In this document: positions 1-11,918 of the stretch, one piece after another
Layout of the letters: each line of letters starts with the position of its first letter
Numbering within the stretch: position 1 is the first letter of the stretch
Assembly: GCA_026686845.1 (NCBI GenBank)
Contig: JAIVEN010000010.1
Location: 31,656,001-31,720,000, forward strand
DNA: 64,000 nt
Source of the DNA: Adenanthera pavonina
Taxonomy: Eukaryota; Streptophyta; Magnoliopsida; Fabales; Fabaceae
Direction: 5' to 3'
Translations under genes and position numbers: made by a program
Notes under the pieces: model-generated
Databases searched by the model: none
Seen by the model: only the letters and a program-made list of their open reading frames with translations
Told to the model about the DNA's origin: nothing

Positions 1-2836
1 TCTTCAAGCTGCTGCTTCATCCAGATGACTTGGGCACAACAGCTTCCAGCTGCAACATACTCAGCTTCTGCAGTGGATAGGGCCACACTGTTTTGCTTTT
101 TGCTGAACCATGAAACCAGGGATCCTCCAAGAAACTGACAAGTTCCACTTGTGCTTTTTCTGTTAGTTTTGGATCCTGCAAAATCAGCATCAGTGTATCT
201 TTTGAGATCTTCTCCATTGCCCTTTGGATACCAGAGACCCATCTGTGATGTTCCAATGAGATATCTAAAAATTCTCTTCACAGCTGTTGCATGGGTTTCC
301 TTGGGACATGATTGGAACCTGGCACACATACAGACACTGAACATAATGTCAGGTCTGTTGGTAGTTAAGTACAGTAGGGATCCAATCATTCTCCTGTACT
401 GAGTAATGTCAAACATTTTTCATCCATGTCTAGTTTGGTTGCAGTAGCCATAGGTGTTCCCATTGGCTTAGCATTCTCCATTCCAAACTTCTTTAACAGC
501 TCCTTTAGATACTTGGATTGATTGAAAAAGATACCATCATCAAGCTGTCTGATTTGCAGTCCAAGGAAGAAGTTAAGTTCACCCATCATGGATATCTCGA
601 ATTCTCCCTGCATTAACTCAGAAAATTTCTTGCAAAGGGTTTCATTAGTAGCACCGAAAATTATATCATCAACATAGATTTGAACAATCAGTAAATCTTT
701 ATTTTCTTTCTTGGTGAATAAAGTTGTGTCAACTTTGCCTCTATTAAACCCTTTTTCAGTTAGAAAATTGCTCAACCTCTCATACCATGCTCTAGGGGCT
801 TGTTTTAAACCATAAAGAGCCTTCTTCAGTTTATAAACATGGTTTGGTTTAGTAGAATCTTCAAAACCAGGAGGTTGATCTACATAAACCTCTTCCATGA
901 TATATCCATTTAAAAAGGCACTCTTTACATCCATTTGATATAGTAAAATATTTTTCATGCATGCATAAGCTAGCAGTATTCTTATAGCTTCTAGTCTAGC
1001 TACTGGTGCAAAGGTTTCTTCAAAATCAATACCTTCTTCCTGATTATACTCTTTAGCAACCAGTCTAGCCTTATTTCTGATTATTGTACCAGATTCATCC
1101 AGTTTATTTCTGAAAACCCATTTGGTACCAATAACAGGATGATTTTTGGGCCTGGGCACTAAATCCCAAACATGATTTCTTTCAAACTGATTTAGTTCAT
1201 CTTGCATAGCTAAAATCCAGTAATCATCAGTTAAGGCTTCCTCAGCACATTTAGGTTCTATTTGAGAAATGAAAGCGCAGTTGAGCATTTGATCCCTTAA
1301 CTGTTTTCTGGTTTTGACTTTCTCTTGAACATTCCCTATTACTTGATCAACAGGGTGATTCCTTTGATATCTCCAAGCTCTAGGGAGTTCTTGAGTTGTT
1401 TCTTCATTAAACTCTTGCTCCTGGACATCTTCCTCTATGTCAATAGATTCAGATATCTTTGGAGGTTCAGTTTTACTTTTGTCAGAAATTCCCAGTTTTT
1501 CAAAATTGATAGTTGGATCATCCTCATGTTTTGACACAGCTTCATTTTCAATGAAAACCACATGCACTGATTCTTCTACTATATTTGATCTCTTATTATA
1601 AACTCTATAAGCCTTACTCCTACTTGAATAGCCCAAGAATATACCTTCATCGGATTTGGCATCAAACTTACCCAGATTTTCTTTCCCATTGTTGTGAATG
1701 AAGCATTTGCACCCGAACACATGGAGGTGTGACAAATTTGGCTTTCTTCCTTTGTACAGCTCATAGGGAGTCTTCCCAAGGATTGGTCTGATGTAGGCTC
1801 TGTTTATGATGTAACTTGCTGTATTCACTGCATCAGCCCAGAACACTTGAGAGAGTTCCTTCTCATTCAGCATAGCTCTTGCCATCTCTCCAATGGTTCT
1901 GTTCTTCCTTTCCACCACTCCATTTTGTTGAGGAGTTCTTGGTGCTGAGAAGTTGTGGTCAATCCCATGCTCATTGCAGTAATCCAGGAAGTATGCATTT
2001 TCAAATTCTCCTCCATGGTCTGACCTGATAGACACAATAGAAATACCTTTCTCATTTTGCACTTTCTTAGCTAAGGTTACAAATGCATCAAAGGTATCAC
2101 TTTTAGAGGAAAGAAACAATGTCCAAGTGAATCTAGAGTAATCATCTACAATTACAAGCACATATAGATTACCACCAAGACTTTTCACTCTAGATGGTCT
2201 AATTAAGTCCATATGCAACAATTCAAGTGGTCTTGTTGTTGTAATTACATTTTTAGATTTGAAGGATGCTTTGGTTTGTTTTCCTCTTAGGCATGCATCA
2301 CATTCTTTATCCTTTTCAAAAGATATTTTAGGAAGACCAGTTACTAGCTCATTTTTAATCTGTTTAGACAATTGATTCATGTTGACATGAGCTAATCTCC
2401 TATGCCATAGCCAACTGTCATTATTCTGACTAATTAAACATACAGAGTCCATGGGTGGAAGTTCATCAAGGTCAACAGTATAACAGTTACCTTCCCTTTG
2501 AGCTTTGAGGATTACTTTGCGATCACTTTTTTTGATGACCAGGCAAAACTTTTAGTCAAATAGCACCCAGTTTCCTTTGTCACAGGTCTGACTCACGCTT
2601 AGCAAGTTGTGGTTGAGGCCAATCACAAACAGCACCTCTTCAATGGATGTTTCTGGATTTTTGCCCACAATTCCAATACCACTGATTTTGCCATATTGGT
2701 CACCTCCAAAGGTCACCTTTCCTCCTTTCTTGTCTCTAAGGGTGATGAACTTCTCTTTATCACCAGTCATGTGACTTGAGCAGGCACTGTCTATATACCA
2801 TTTGTTGCTTTTCTTAGCTTTGAGACAGACCTGCAA
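1..2836 (-). pseudogene. pol: pol of element A (protease, integrase, RT, start of RNase H), broken
   Basis: From 2836: aspartic protease motif YIDSACSSHMTG, with DSA matching the copia D-S/T-G-like active site. A stop at 2554-2552 replaces a serine codon just before KFCLVIKK. The frame then stays open to 386. GAG-pre-integrase HHCC zinc site: HRRLAH near residues 17-22 and CDAC at 51-54 counted from M at 2452. Integrase D,D,E: LLHMDL, RSDHGGEF and VVERKNR. RT: KWVFRNKLDE and YVDDIIFGAT. About 7 bases are missing near 408-425 relative to copy C, so the frame ends early after LDMDE. RNase H homology continues to position 1 in other frames. Three loss-of-function changes make autonomous activity unlikely. 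Confidence 0.9.
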
Positions 2837-2844
2837 AACAAAGT

Positions 2845-4665
2845 TTATGTTTTCCTTTTAGGTACCCAAATTTGCTTGGGTCCTTTTCGGTCAGTAAGTA
2901 ATTCCCTAGATGCAGAGGCAATTTTGGGAACCCATTCAGTTTTCCTGCCTAGTCCATTTTTCTTCAATGCACAAGAACTGGAAATATGTCCCTTTTTGTT
3001 ACAGAAATGACAGGTAATGAATGGACTACTAGATTGAGTGACAGGAAGAAAACAGTGCAGATAATACTTCTGTTTAGCATGCCTTGGTTGATCATATGTT
3101 TCAATGTGAGGTGATGCATCATTTTTCTTTTTATTATTGTTAGCATGCACAAAATGTCTCATATACATATTCTGATTTTTCTTCCTGATCTTTTCCTTGA
3201 CAGCACATGGATCATAGCCAAGACCAGCCTTTCCTTGTGATATTCTTTGGCTCCCCATCAAGGCAAACAGCATATCTTTACCTTTAGTGAGTCTAGACAT
3301 GATTTTAACTAGATAATCATTAGTTTGCTTAAGTTCAGTGCATGAGGTGCAGCAAACAGATTTAGTAGGAGGTAAAGAGGCAGTTTCAGAAACTATGCTT
3401 TGAGACTCCAGCTTAATTATCCTTTTCTTTGCTAGTTTTAGTTCTTTAGCAACTTTAATAAATTCATCATGAAGCTCATTAAATTCATCATGAAGCTCAT
3501 GAAATGCATCTAGTAATTCAGAATAGGAAGGTTCAGATTCATATACCTCTTCTTCCTGATCACTGCTGTGTGAGAGTGTGGCTTCTTCAGAAGCAAGTGC
3601 CATCAGACAAATGTTGGCAATCTCATCCTCATCTTCTTCTTCCTCATCTGAGCTGTTGCCCCATATAGATGAGATGTAGGCCTTCTTCTTCTTTCCCTTA
3701 TCAGCAGCTTTCTTTTCCTTTTCTTGTTTCTTGAGAAATTGGGGGCAGTCCCACTTTATATGTCCCTGCTTCTTGCATTCATAGCAAGTCACAGGTTTTT
3801 TTATCTCTTTCTTGCTTTCTCCAGTTGCTCCTTTCTTGAAGAATCTCTTGTTTTTCTTCTTGCTGTAGAATCTTCCGAATTTTGTAACCATCATTGCCAG
3901 AGTTTCTTCATCCAGATCATCTCCTTCATCTGATTCTTCTTCCTTTTCATCAGCAGCTTTGAGGGCAAGGCCTTTCTTCTTTCTGTCCAGGCCAGCTTCC
4001 TTGAGCGCTTTGATTTTTCCTTCATATTCCTCAAGGCTGCCGAAGAGAGCTGTGACAGAAGTCATAGATTCTCCTCTGGCTTCTTCTATAGTTGTTACCT
4101 TGGGCTGCCATTCTAGAGGGAGAGCTCTGAGTATTTTTCTTACTTTCTCAGACTGAGTGTATTCCTTTCCCAGACTTTTGAGTTGATTCACAATGAGGGT
4201 GAATCTCTTTTGTAGCTCCTTTACAGTTTCTCCTTCAGCCATTCTGAAGCTTTCATACTCCCCAATACACGTGTTCAGTCTGTTCTCCCTGACTCCAGAT
4301 GTTCCTTCATGAGCAATCTGCAGAGTATCCTACATTCCTTTTGTAGTGGTGCATTGTGAGACTCTGTAGAATTCATCTTGATTCAGGGCGCTGACTAAAC
4401 AGTGTTTTGCTTTGAAGTTCAGTAGGACTCTCCTTCTGTCCTCATCATTCCATTCTGCTTCCAGCTTCTCTTTGTGTCCTCCACCTTCAGTTAGAGCCAT
4501 TGGAACGAAATCCCCTTTTTCAATGACTGACCAGATGTCAAGATCAATTGATTAGAGGTAGATCTGCATTCTCATCTTCCAGTACCCATAATGCTCTCCA
4601 CTGAAGCCTGGTGGTCTGTTGGTATTGTTCCCTTCAGGGAGTATACTCTCTCCAAAGCCAGCCAT
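2845..4665 (-). pseudogene. gag: gag of element A, two premature stops
   Basis: The frame starts at ATG 4665 (MAGFGESILPEG, with the typical GYWKMRM gag N-terminus) and runs about 606 codons to a stop at 2847-2845. In-frame stops lie at 4554-4552 (codon 38) and 4332-4330 (codon 112, where copy C reads W in MWDTL); no frameshift is seen. It encodes the capsid/nucleocapsid precursor. Two CCHC zinc knuckles are visible, CYECKKQGHIKWDC and CHFCNKKGHISSSC, separated by about 200 residues that are acidic and probably coiled coil. A 21-bp tandem duplication (3463-3504) doubles the ELHDEFN segment. The pol frame starts just downstream in a different phase. Confidence 0.88.
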
Positions 4666-4706
4666 CTTAATTCCCGGACTGTGAGTTCCTTTGTATGGGA
4701 ATCCGG

Positions 4707-4718
4707 GCTCTGATACCA
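4707..4718 (-). other. Primer binding site of element A (tRNA-iMet type)
   Basis: TGGTATCAGAGC on the minus strand, two bases after the LTR end. This 12-mer is the standard complement to the 3' end of plant initiator tRNA-Met used by Ty1/copia elements. Confidence 0.9.
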
Positions 4719-4720
4719 CT

Positions 4721-6603
4721 TGTTAGCAAGGCGGACTTCCCAAGAGGGGGGTGAATTGGGAAGTTTGAAATTTTTCTGCACAAAGTGAAGTAAGTGAAGA
4801 TATCACAGTATAATGAAAGCAATGCGTAAAATAGAGTAAGGTGAAAAATAAAGATAAGGAGAAATGAAGTCAGAGATTTATCTTGGTTCGGTCTATACAC
4901 TTGACCTACATCCAGTCCCCAAGACACCTCTTGAGATTTATCCACTATACAGCAAGAATTTCAGTGGGCTTCTTACTAAAGCCACAGTACATGGGTTTGC
5001 TCTGTTTCTGAGCTCTTTCAAACTCTCCAAGCACTTTCACTATGTGCTTCCCAATCCCCTTGCGAATACACCTCACAAGTAAATCTATCTTCCAGATGAA
5101 GAGTAGATTGATTACAATGAAATAACTCTCTTGGAAAGAGTGGATGTGAAAGTTTAAGTACAAGTTTTGAAGATAAGAGGGTAAAAGCTTTTGAGAGAAA
5201 GATTCAGCAGAAATTCGGTATATACAAGTTTGATTCGTTACCCACAACTTCAAATGATGTTGTATTTATAGATTCAGGTCTCAAATATCCGTTAGAGACT
5301 AAATCTATCCGTTGGAGAAGTTATTCAACGGTTACTCTGAAAAACTATCCGTTTACCAACCGCATTTAATGTTTCTGACATACTGAAATTCGAATTTTGG
5401 TTGGGCAACAGACGAATTTCAAAGGAACCGAAGATTAAAGCTTCCAACGTTACAGCACGAAGTTCGTCTGTTCATGAAGTGAAATTCGAATTTTGAAACT
5501 TACAAAACATTTTCACAATGTGACATACGAATTTTCAAAAAGAAAGTTTTCAGTTAAGTATGAACAGTGTTTTCAATTTTCTACAGTGCCTTCGAAATTC
5601 GAATTTTGGATCCCCAAAATTCGTCTGTCCATAGAACGTTTAAAGGGTCTGTCCATAGAACGTTTAAAGGGACACAGTAGATAACTTTCTTTGAAATTCG
5701 AATTTTGGAAAGGCAAAATTCGTCTGTCAGAGAGACTCTTTTCAGACTCATTTCATCATTCGAATGTTGCAAGTTCTTATCATTCGTATGTCAATGTTTT
5801 ATTTCAATAGACTCAAGAACTTAGCTTCTGAAATTCGAATTTCAATGTTCAAAGTTTGTCTGTCAGAGAGCAGTTTTGAAACTGAAATCACTCTTGATCT
5901 CAGGTGAACTTTAACATAGTTTCAGACGAATTTCTTCAATTTTCTCAAGTTTTGTTTTGTTTGAAATTCGAATTTTGAAGACCCAAAGTTCGTCTGTTGT
6001 AAAGAAGCATCTTTCAGACTTATATGAAAATTCGAATGTTGGAACTTCAAAATTCGTTTGTCAGAGAGTATTTTTCAAACTTAATTTCATTTTGATTTCA
6101 GATGCACTTTATCATAGTTTCAGACGAATTTCTTTGGTTTTTACAAACTTCATTTTACTTGAAATTCGAATTTTGGAAGTGTGAAGTTCGTCTGTTACAA
6201 AAGGCCTCTTTTCAGACTAGATGAAAATTCGAATTTTGAACAACCAAAATTCGTCTGACAGAGAGCAGTCTCTTCAGACTTATTCAGTTTTATCTCAAAA
6301 TTCGAATTTCCAAAGGCAAAATTCGAATTTCTAACTTGACAGTTCAGTTTAAACTCTCAACCTTCGTCTGTTCATAGGTGTTTTTCAAATATAAAAAGAT
6401 TTAACACAAAATCAAAGTTTGAAAACATCTTTTCTTCAAATCAAAATCTTTTACCCAATTATACCAAAAACTAAAGATCCTACAAGAGATCTAACAGCAA
6501 ATATTCAGTAAATCTTCACTTGAAACAGCTTTGTTCTTCTTTGATATCTTCAATCCAAGCTCTTGAGTGTTGGTTTAAAATCATCAAAACTCTTGATTCA
6601 ACA
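4721..6603 (-). repeat. 5' LTR of element A
   Basis: The minus-strand LTR starts TGTTGAATCAAG (plus-strand complement ends at 6603) and ends TTGCTAACA at 4721, directly before the primer site. Length is about 1883 bp, longer than the LTRs of C (about 1577) and D (1678). U3 carries many copies of the palindrome AAATTCGAATTT or near variants, alternating with TTCGTCTG/CAGACGAA. The end next to the primer site carries the family signature of a C-run followed by CTCTTGGGAAG. Confidence 0.9.
5261..5271 (-). promoter_or_regulatory. Probable TATA box in the LTR of element A
   Basis: CTATAAATACA on the minus strand, at the same place relative to the CATTTGAAGTTGTG signature as the TATA-like motifs in the LTRs of C (23146) and D (43856). 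The likely transcription start (U3/R border) lies a few tens of bases downstream. Confidence 0.6.
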
Positions 6604-8057
6604 CATACATGCATCACAAACAGTCATACTCATCACATTCATATTATACTAGCAACAACCATATCATTACAGCCATCCAGAATTTCACATCCATTACAAT
6701 CACTATCCTACTTAACATAATATACATAAACAACACAAATACTACATAAACTTGATATTCCCACATCTGGTATGCTACTCCCTTACCTTCTCTGGGCTAG
6801 TATCAGAACCTTCACCTAAAATAATAGTTCATGGGAATGGGGTGTGAGACAATGTATTAGTAATCAGGAACAACCACACACAATATATATATACTGATCC
6901 ATACAATCGTGCCCCTAGTGCAATATAATGCTAATGAATGGTATGCATGTTCTCTCTCATACACGGCTAGAACCACGATCTATCATCATCATAAGACATT
7001 TTAATAGATGATTCCTTTCCAACAGTCGCTAAAAATTGATTTTAGGACATCACTAAGCTCATCTTACCTTAATGTAACCCAGCTAATGGTTACACTAGAG
7101 CTAGGACCGTGGCTCTCTTTCCCTTGGACCATCTCAATTGGTGGTGATTTAGGGAAGATGCATCCCTTAATCCACTGCCACCTGGCTCTCTCAAGGAGAA
7201 AATTTAGTGATAGGGATGTTTCATCATATCATATTGTCCTCTGCCGCCTGGCTCTCCTAAGGAGAGGATTTAGTGATAGGGATCTTTATCATATCATCAT
7301 CTCATATCATATCATCATCACCTTATCATCAATCTCTCACTATGCATTCATATGTTAATGATGCCAATATCATGCCAACATGGCTCTACACACACATGTA
7401 TATATCATCGTCACGTGCATCATATGGACATGCTACCATGCCATGATATGGGGATGCTACACATCATACATACACAACATATATAACTATCACATATCAA
7501 CTAGCCATGTGTATATCATGATATGTAGAAAACCATACACATACATAACCAATATCGTGGCATGAAAAGGAACATGTATATATACATATATATACTATCA
7601 TATCTTACTATATAATACAAACACCCAATTACCTCAATTGTTACTATTACACACACATGAGTTCTACAAGCTTTCTTGAACTCCAATCCCATGACTTGAC
7701 TTCTCCAAGCAACCAAACAACTAACGTGAATCCAAGCTCCAGAGGTCCAAAAATCACTCCCAATGGCCAGAAACTTCGAACCCTAATACTACTCCTCCAT
7801 CGCTCCTTCCATTTCTTCCTTTTTTGTTCATCCGATATGATTTAGATTCAAACTAATTTCTTAACTTTCGCTGCGGCTCCAGATAAGCTCACTGTAGCGC
7901 CACTAGTTTCAACCAAAATATGCCATCGGAGCTCGCTCTCGTCATGGTGGCCCTGCTCCTCGCCATGGCGTGGAGCTCTTTTTCCTCTACATTAACTCTT
8001 CCTCTGTCCTGTTTCCTTAGGTTTTGTATACAATGCTAAAGATGTCATGAGGGTTAT
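6604..8057. other. Non-coding gap between elements A and B
   Basis: No gene is supported. The stretch is rich in CAT/ATAC runs. Around 7100-7290 it holds two to three imperfect copies of a roughly 80-bp unit containing CCRCCTGGCTCTC and TTTAGTGATAGGGAT. The composition resembles a decayed LTR or other non-coding repeat, but no matching partner lies in the window. The right border at about 8058 is where homology to SIRE-like gag begins abruptly. Confidence 0.5.
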
Positions 8058-8819
8058 TACAGAGATCGCCAATATATGCTTGATGGCACTTGCTGAAGAA
8101 GGAGCGCATAATCAATTAGATAATGAAACTGAAGATGAGGTAAATGATTCTGACCCTTCTTATTTTAAATTACTTAACACATTTCATGACTTGCATGATG
8201 AGTTCATCAAGATTGCAAAAGAACTTAAATTGGCTAAGAAGAAAATTAACAAACTAGAATCAGAATGTAAAATGTCTGACACTGCATCACAGCATAAAGA
8301 TGAACCTACTTGCTGCACATCATGCATAGAGGTTACGAAGAAAAATGAATATCTGCTTAAGAGTTTAGCTAATTTCATAAAAGGTAAAGATATACTGTAA
8401 GCTCTGCTAGGTAGCCAAAGGATTACATAAGGTATGACTGGTTTTGGTTATGACCATTGTGCATTCAAAGAAAAGACTAAGAAGAAAAACCAAAATTTGT
8501 ATGTGAGGCATTTTGTGCACGCAAATGGGTATAAGAAGAAATGTGACTCTTTAAAAACTATTGCGACTTATACCCAATCCAAACATGTTAAATAAAAATA
8601 TTATTTGCATTGTTTTCTTCCTACATCTCAATCTAGTAGTCCTTTTATCACCTGCCACTTCTGTAATTAGAAGGGACATATCTCCAGCTCATGCTCCTTA
8701 AGGAAAAATGGACTTGGTAGGAAGGTAGAATGGGTTCCTAAAGGTACATTTGTACCTAGGGAGAATGCCACTAATAGAAAAGGACCCAAATAGATTTGGG
8801 TACCTAAGAAGAAAAACTA
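8058..8819 (+). pseudogene. gag: 3' part of gag of element B
   Basis: Matches the C-terminal half of the gag of A: the EIANICLMALA segment, then a Lys/Glu-rich probable coiled coil (HDLHDEFIKIAKELKLAKKK), a CCTSC motif, and a remnant of the second zinc knuckle near 8655-8695 with one knuckle position lost to a stop. It lacks the first zinc knuckle and capsid part. It has a single HDLHDEF segment where A has it duplicated. Several stops are present (for example 8398-8400). Confidence 0.82.
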
Positions 8820-8828
8820 AATTCTATT

Positions 8829-10919
8829 TTGAAGGTATGTCTTAGAGCTAGCAAGAGTAACAAATGGTATATGGACAGTGCATGCTTAAGACATATGACT
8901 AGTTATAAGGAGAAGTTTATCACCTTCAAAGACAAGAAAGGAGGAAACGTGACCTTTGGAAGTGACCAATATGGCAAGGTTGTTGGCATTAGCATCTTAG
9001 GCAGAAATCCAGAAACATCTATAGAAGGGTGCTACTTGTAATTGGTCTCAACTATAACTTGCTAAGTGTGAGTTAAGCCTATGACAAAAGAAATTGGGTA
9101 CTATTTGACTTAGAATTCTACTTGGTCATCAAAAAAAGTGATCACAGGGTCATCGTCAAAGCTCAAAGGGATGGTAACTGTTATACTATTGATTTAGATG
9201 AACTTCCTAATCTAGATTACATCTGTTTAATCAGTAAAGATAATGAAAATTGGTTATGGCATAGAAGACTAGCACATGTTAACATTAATCAACTAAATAA
9301 GTTAATTAAAAATGAGTTAGTTACTGGTTTGCCTGAGATTTCTTTTGAAAAGGATCAAATAAATCACTATGCATTTATTTCTCAAATTGAACCCAGCTCT
9401 ATTGAAGAAACATTAAGTGATGAGTACTGGACAGTAACTATGCAAAAAGAATTAAATCAGTTTGAGAGGAATCATGTGTGGGACTTAGTGCTTAGGCCTG
9501 ATAATCACCCTATTATTGGAACTAAATGGGTGTTTAGAACAAACTTGATGGATCTAGAATAATAATTAAAAACAAAGCTAGATTGGTAGCTAAGGGATAT
9601 AATCAAGAAGAAGGTATAGATTATGAGGAAATTTTTACTTCAGTTTCAAGATTAGAAGTAATAAGAATCCTCTTAGCATATGCATGTATTAAAAACATTA
9701 TGTTGTATTAGATGGAAGTAAAAGGTGCCTTTCTAAATGGTTATATCATGGAAGAAGTTTATGTTGATCAATCTCCCAATTTTGAGGACTCAACAAAGCC
9801 AAATCATATATATACACTGAAGAAAACTCTTTATGGATTAAAATAAGCACCTAAGCATGGTATGAAATATTAAGTAGCTTCCTAATTGAAAAAAGGTTCA
9901 ATAGAGGCAAAGTTAATACAATTCTTTTTATTGGAAAGAAAAAAAAAGATTTACTTCTTGTCCAAATTTATGTTGATGATATTATATTTAGTGCTACTAA
10001 TAAATCTTTGTGCAAGGATTTTTCCAAGTTAATGCAGAGTGAAGTCAAGATGTCAATGATGGGAGAACTCAACTTTTTCCTTGAACTACAAATCCAACAA
10101 TGCGGTGATGACATCTTTCTGAATCAATCAAAATACCTATAAAAGAGTTGTTAAAGAAATTTAGGATGGAAAATGCTAAGTCAATGGAAACTCCAATGAC
10201 TTCTGCTATAAAGCTTGATATGGATGAAGAAAGGAAACCATTGGACATAACTCAATACAGAAGAATGATTGGTTGCTTACTATACCTAACAGCTAGTAGA
10301 CTTGACATCATGTTCAGCATCTGTATATATGCAAGGTTCCAATCATGTCCCAAAGAGTCCCATGTCATAGTTGCAAAAAGAATATTTAGATATCTACATG
10401 GAACATCACATATGGGACTATGGTATCCAAAAGGTTATGGAGAATAGCTTGTTGGTTATACTGACATTGACTTTACTAGATTAAGGATTGATAAAAGAAG
10501 CACAAGTGGTACATGCCAATTTCTTGAAGGATCACTAGTCTCATGGTTCAGCTAGAAACAGAATAGTATGGTTCTCTCCACAATAGAATCTGAATACATA
10601 GCTGCTGGAAGCTGCTATGCTCAAATCCTTTGGATGGAGCAGCAACTGGAAGATCTTGAGTTGAGATGAAGGAAATACCTGTGAGATATGATAATCAAAG
10701 TATCATCAACATCATGAAAAATTTAGTGATACATTCAAGGACAAAGCACATTGAGGTCAGATATCATTTCATAAAGGATCATGTTCTGAAAAGAGATACC
10801 ATATTCGAATTTATCCTTATAGAAGGTCAACTTGTAGATATCTTGACGAGCTACTCCCAAAGGATAGATAGTGTAAAATCAGAAGAGAATTGGGAATGGT
10901 AAATCCCAATGAACTGTAA
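8829..10919 (+). pseudogene. pol: pol of element B: protease, pre-integrase, RT, RNase H; integrase deleted
   Basis: Visible in order: protease YMDSACLRHMTS; pre-integrase HRRLAHVN; a junction near 9350-9362 where SFEKD runs straight into NHYAFISQIEP; RT starting TKWVFR, with YVDDIIFSAT near 9969; RNase H region with FQSCPKE; end MVNPNEL followed by TAA at 10917-10919. In copy A about 1 kb of integrase (D,D,E core) lies between the two sides of the junction. Reading switches frame several times and stops are frequent. The product could not make integrase even if the frames were open. Confidence 0.87.
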
Positions 10920-11918
10920 ACATGCTTCTATACAAATCTACTTATATTCTAAAGTTAATTTGTTAAATCATTTACTAACTTAAGCATCGGAGTATGTATA
11001 AAGTGTTTTGCAGGTACTCCTTATAAGCCTATAAGATAAGATTCAGAATAATAGAGTTTCCTCCATTTGAGCAATCAACATTTGCTGAAGAAGATTGGAT
11101 ATTCAAATGTTTAGCATCCGTCTGTAAGTTCAATCTTGCAAAATTTGCATTTTGACTGTTAATAGATGAATTTCTATGCTCTATCTTGCTTTTTAAATGA
11201 ATTTGCATGCTTAAAATTCAAACTTTAGTCCTTAACAGATGTATTTCAATTCTTCACATATTATACTAGTGTTTTAGTCTACTAGAAATTCATCTGTTGC
11301 TTAATTAAAATTTGAATTTTGAACGTTGATATATGTGTTGGCTATGTCTATATGGACAACATTCGAATATTGATGATTTAGTATTTGTATTTTAGACTTT
11401 TCTTCACAAAGTCACAAAATTCAAACTTTGAATCCCAAAATTCGTTTGTTGGACATCAAATACTTGTTTATCTTGTGTTGAAACTTAAAAATTCGAACCT
11501 TGAAGACACAAAGTTCATCTATTGAAGCTTTTGTCTCTATTTGAGTCTTTAACAGATGTATTTCAAGGCTGAAATATGAATGTTAATATATTATCTGGGA
11601 AATAAGTCTTTGACAGATGTACATCAATGTTGAAAATCTGTCTATGAAGATAGTCTCTCTGCGTTATGTAGACAACGTAACTGACCAAAATTTGAAATTT
11701 GGGCACCAAAATTTGAAATTTGAATGGTTACATAAGAAAATCCATAGGGTCACACTTTGAACAGATGCAACCCCATATGTCTTTCAACCAAAGTTATTCC
11801 TCTCCTCTCTCAACCATTCTTAAATTCTTTTGGCCAAACCTTATTTTCCACTAATTAAACTCCAACCAAATCACTTAAACACCTTCAGAACATTCCTTGA
11901 AACACATTCCGAGTGAAA
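10920..11918 (+). other. Post-pol spacer of element B, palindrome-derived repeats
   Basis: About 1 kb without coding potential between RNase H and the third ORF. It carries decayed copies of AAATTCGAATTT-like and CAGATGAA/TTCATCTG-like motifs that resemble LTR U3, followed by a pyrimidine-rich stretch before the ATG at 11919. The C and D spacers have the same organisation. Confidence 0.65.

Larger units (their letters stand above)
1..6603 (-). mobile_element. Element A: SIRE/Maximus-like Ty1/copia retrotransposon, left end beyond the window
   Basis: Read on the minus strand the order is LTR (6603-4721), tRNA-iMet-type primer site (4718-4707), gag (4665-2845), then protease, integrase, reverse transcriptase and RNase H (2836-1). 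This order (integrase before RT) defines Ty1/copia. Two gag zinc knuckles and a long LTR match the SIRE/Maximus lineage. The post-pol region and second LTR lie left of the window, so the target-site duplication cannot be checked. Nonsense codons in gag, one in pol and a frameshift before RNase H make it non-autonomous, but decay is modest and domains are easy to read. It looks younger than copies B and C. Confidence 0.93.

Noticed and set aside
4864..6184. Several short open frames (60-100 residues) across the LTR of element A
   Set aside because: They lie in U3/R of the LTR, overlap on both strands, and owe their openness to the low-complexity AAATTCG motif.
7516..7845. Possible small gene at 7.5-7.8 kb
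   Set aside because: Low-complexity CAT/ATAC-rich DNA with short frames on both strands and no motif.
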